From Actinomycetota bacterium (GTDB lineage: Bacteria; Actinomycetota; Thermoleophilia; Gaiellales; Gaiellaceae), in contig JACCTK010000300.1 in the NCBI GenBank assembly GCA_013812465.1, positions 1 through 15,999 of the forward strand: 15,999 nt of DNA. Reading direction: 5' to 3'. The notes under the pieces are model-generated. The model was not told the origin of the DNA. It worked only from the letters and a program-made list of their open reading frames with translations, and did no database searches. A program made the translations under genes and the position numbers. This document shows positions 14,718-15,999 of the stretch, piece after piece. Within the stretch, counting starts at the first letter, position 1; each line of letters opens with the position of its first letter.

Positions 14718-15860
14718 CTACCGCCTGCGCAACGGCATCGTCAGGAGCGCGAGGAAGAACGCGCCGAAGATCACCTGCATGCCGAGCCCGAGCGTCGTCG
14801 CGAGGAGCGCCGTCTCGTAGGCGCGGCCGAGATCGCCGAAGCCCTCGACCGCCCACTCCGTGCCGATCGCGGCCAGGCCGGCGGTCGCGAGCAGGACGAG
14901 TCCTCCCCCGGCGAGCAGGCCGTGCTCGAGCCGCAGGCCCCGCCCCAGCCGGTCGAGCAAGGGGTCGTGCTCCCCGATCCGGACGCGCGCATAAGTTCTC
15001 GCGAAGACGCCGAGCTGGATCACCTGGGCGCCGATCAGCGTCAGAGCGACGAACCCGAGCATCGTGTGGATCTGCCAGGTCCGGCCGAAGACGTCGGCGG
15101 GGCCGCTCGCCAGCACGAGCATCCCGACGAGCCCGAGCACGAGCAGGATGACTCCCGGGAAGAGGTACAGCCAGCTCGGGCTGTACAGGAGCATGAAGCG
15201 AACGTGCCGCCACGCATCCGAGAAGCGGTTGAGCTTCGACTCCCCGATCCGGGGGAAGTAGTCGATCGGGATCTCGCTGACGGCCAGGCCGCGGCGGTAC
15301 GCCTTGAAGACCATCTCCGACGCGAACTCCATCCCCGTCGCGTGAAGGTCGAGCTTCGCCGCGGCGTCCTTGCGGATAGCGCGCATCCCGCAGTGGGCGT
15401 CCGAGACCTTGACGCCGAAGAAGAGGTTGAGCATCCCGGTCAGGATCGGGTTCCCGACGAAGCGGTTGAGAAACGGCATGGCGTCGCCGTGAATCGTTCC
15501 CTGGAAGCGGGAGCCCATGACCAGGTCGTCGCCCTGCTCGAGCCGGTCGACGAACGGGCCGAGCTCCTGCAGCGGGTAGGTCTCGTCGGCGTCTCCCATG
15601 ACGATGTACTCGCCTCGCGCCTGCTCGAGCCCGGTCAGATACGCGCTGCCGTAGCCGCGGCGATGCTCGGTGATGACCCGCGCTCCGTGCTCGGCGGCGG
15701 CCTCGGCCGAGCGATCGACGGAGCCGTTGTCCACGACCAGGACCTCTCCCGTGCGACCCGAACGGCGGATCCCCTCGAGCGCCTGGTCGACGACGTTCCC
15801 GACGGCCTCTTCCTCGTTCAGGCAGGGGATGACGACGGTGATCTCGGGGTCGGGGGCCAT
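14718..15860 (-). CDS. Membrane-anchored GT2 glycosyltransferase (dolichol/polyprenyl-phosphate mannose synthase-like)
   Basis: A 380-residue GT2 enzyme. The catalytic domain has ITVVIPCLNEEEAVG (7-21), LVVDNGSVDRS (41-51), MGDADETYPLQEL (88-100) with D90-A-D92 as metal-binding DXD, MGSRF (115-119) and HCGMRAIRK (156-164), the pattern of dolichol-phosphate mannose synthases and their bacterial relatives that load a sugar onto polyprenyl phosphate. Four C-terminal membrane helices follow (about 228-252, 263-285, 313-335, 353-375). It could make the polyprenyl-phosphate sugar used by a GT-C enzyme such as the one at 10094-11956; that link is inferred. ATG 15860 is chosen because the family beta-strand begins a few residues later; a GTG at 15893 would add 11 residues. 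It is the first gene of the three-gene - strand operon. Confidence 0.94.
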   Translation of the reverse strand: MAPDPEITVVIPCLNEEEAVGNVVDQALEGIRRSGRTGEVLVVDNGSVDRSAEAAAEHGARVITEHRRGYGSAYLTGLEQARGEYIVMGDADETYPLQELGPFVDRLEQGDDLVMGSRFQGTIHGDAMPFLNRFVGNPILTGMLNLFFGVKVSDAHCGMRAIRKDAAAKLDLHATGMEFASEMVFKAYRRGLAVSEIPIDYFPRIGESKLNRFSDAWRHVRFMLLYSPSWLYLFPGVILLVLGLVGMLVLASGPADVFGRTWQIHTMLGFVALTLIGAQVIQLGVFARTYARVRIGEHDPLLDRLGRGLRLEHGLLAGGGLVLLATAGLAAIGTEWAVEGFGDLGRAYETALLATTLGLGMQVIFGAFFLALLTMPLRRR

Positions 15861-15877
15861 CGGGAAAAGCGCCGCCG

Positions 15878-15883
15878 ACCGTA
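15878..15883 (-). promoter_or_regulatory. Possible -10 box (TACGGT) of the minus-strand operon
   Basis: On the minus strand TACGGT lies 17 bases before ATG 15860, which would give a leader of only about ten bases, not a strictly leaderless transcript. It sits in the 115-base divergent gap (15861-15975). No convincing -35 is seen, so this is a weak call. Confidence 0.3.
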
Positions 15884-15963
15884 GCACGCGCACTCGGCGG
15901 GTCCTTTCGCCGAATGCCGAAGAGGTGGCGAAGCTGCCCTGGTGTCGGCCGGTGGGCGTGCTC

Positions 15964-15969
15964 TAGGCT
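15964..15969 (+). promoter_or_regulatory. -10 box (TAGGCT) for a leaderless transcript at the right edge
   Basis: TAGGCT fits TANNNT and ends 6 bases before the ATG at 15976. The remaining divergent gap also holds a tandem gccgaat-gccgaag repeat (15910-15923) and a small cggcg...cgccg inverted repeat (15896-15913), which could belong to operator DNA shared by the two divergent promoters. Confidence 0.4.
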
Positions 15970-15975
15970 GGCGCG

Positions 15976-15999
15976 ATGCCGTGGCGCCCTCATGCGCTC
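15976..15999 (+). CDS. Possible start of a further + strand gene (partial)
   Basis: ATG at 15976 opens a frame of eight codons (MPWRPHAL) to the window edge, divergent from the GT2 gene. The only support is the -10 box 6 bases upstream. The product cannot be named. Confidence 0.35.

Noticed and set aside
14328..15884. 518-codon + strand open frame across the GT2 and methyltransferase genes
   Set aside because: Acid- and arginine-rich sequence without motifs, opposite to two well-supported genes; a composition artefact.
1..15999. tRNA, CRISPR, insertion-sequence or prophage features
   Set aside because: No cloverleaf-like intergenic sequence, no regularly spaced repeats, no transposase or integrase motifs and no terminal inverted repeats were found in reading the window.

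Overview
The window is GC-rich bacterial DNA (about 70% G+C by eye) packed with genes that often share a few bases. Frequent GTG/TTG starts, almost no Shine-Dalgarno sequences, and TANNNT boxes 6-8 bases ahead of several start codons suggest an actinobacterial chromosome with leaderless transcription, perhaps a deep lineage such as Thermoleophilia. The taxonomy is inference from style; no rRNA or other marker gene is present.

The content is a surface-polysaccharide locus. Region 1 (132-3756, + strand) holds a GT4 glycosyltransferase, an O-antigen ligase/polymerase-like membrane protein and a second GT4 glycosyltransferase. Region 2 (3767-10097, + strand) is a nonulosonic (sialic-acid-like) acid block: a NeuB-type synthase, a short-chain dehydrogenase/reductase, an aldehyde dehydrogenase broken by one frameshift, a ketopantoate-reductase-like enzyme, a NeuA-type CMP-sugar cytidylyltransferase and an enolase-superfamily acid-sugar dehydratase. 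Region 3 (10094-11956, + strand) is a large multispanning protein resembling GT-C glycosyltransferases. Region 4 (11934-15860, - strand) is a convergent operon read right to left: a membrane-anchored GT2 glycosyltransferase, a SAM-dependent methyltransferase and a GT2-GT4 fusion. The last bases (from 15976) appear to begin another + strand gene.

Together the genes would make a CMP-activated nonulosonate (NeuB then NeuA), tailor it or a side group by redox and dehydration chemistry (SDR, ALDH, KPR-like, enolase-type), build a glycan with several glycosyltransferases, and polymerise or ligate it at the membrane. The usual donor-making genes for sialic, legionaminic or pseudaminic acid (NeuC-type epimerase, PseB/LegB dehydratase, aminotransferase, NeuD/PseH acetyltransferase) are not in the window. 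In their place stands a set of acid- and aldehyde-acting enzymes, which is the most unusual aspect of the locus.

No tRNA, rRNA, CRISPR array or mobile element was seen. The longest gene-poor stretches are 28-131, 5653-5856 and 15861-15975, all under 300 bases; each is described below.
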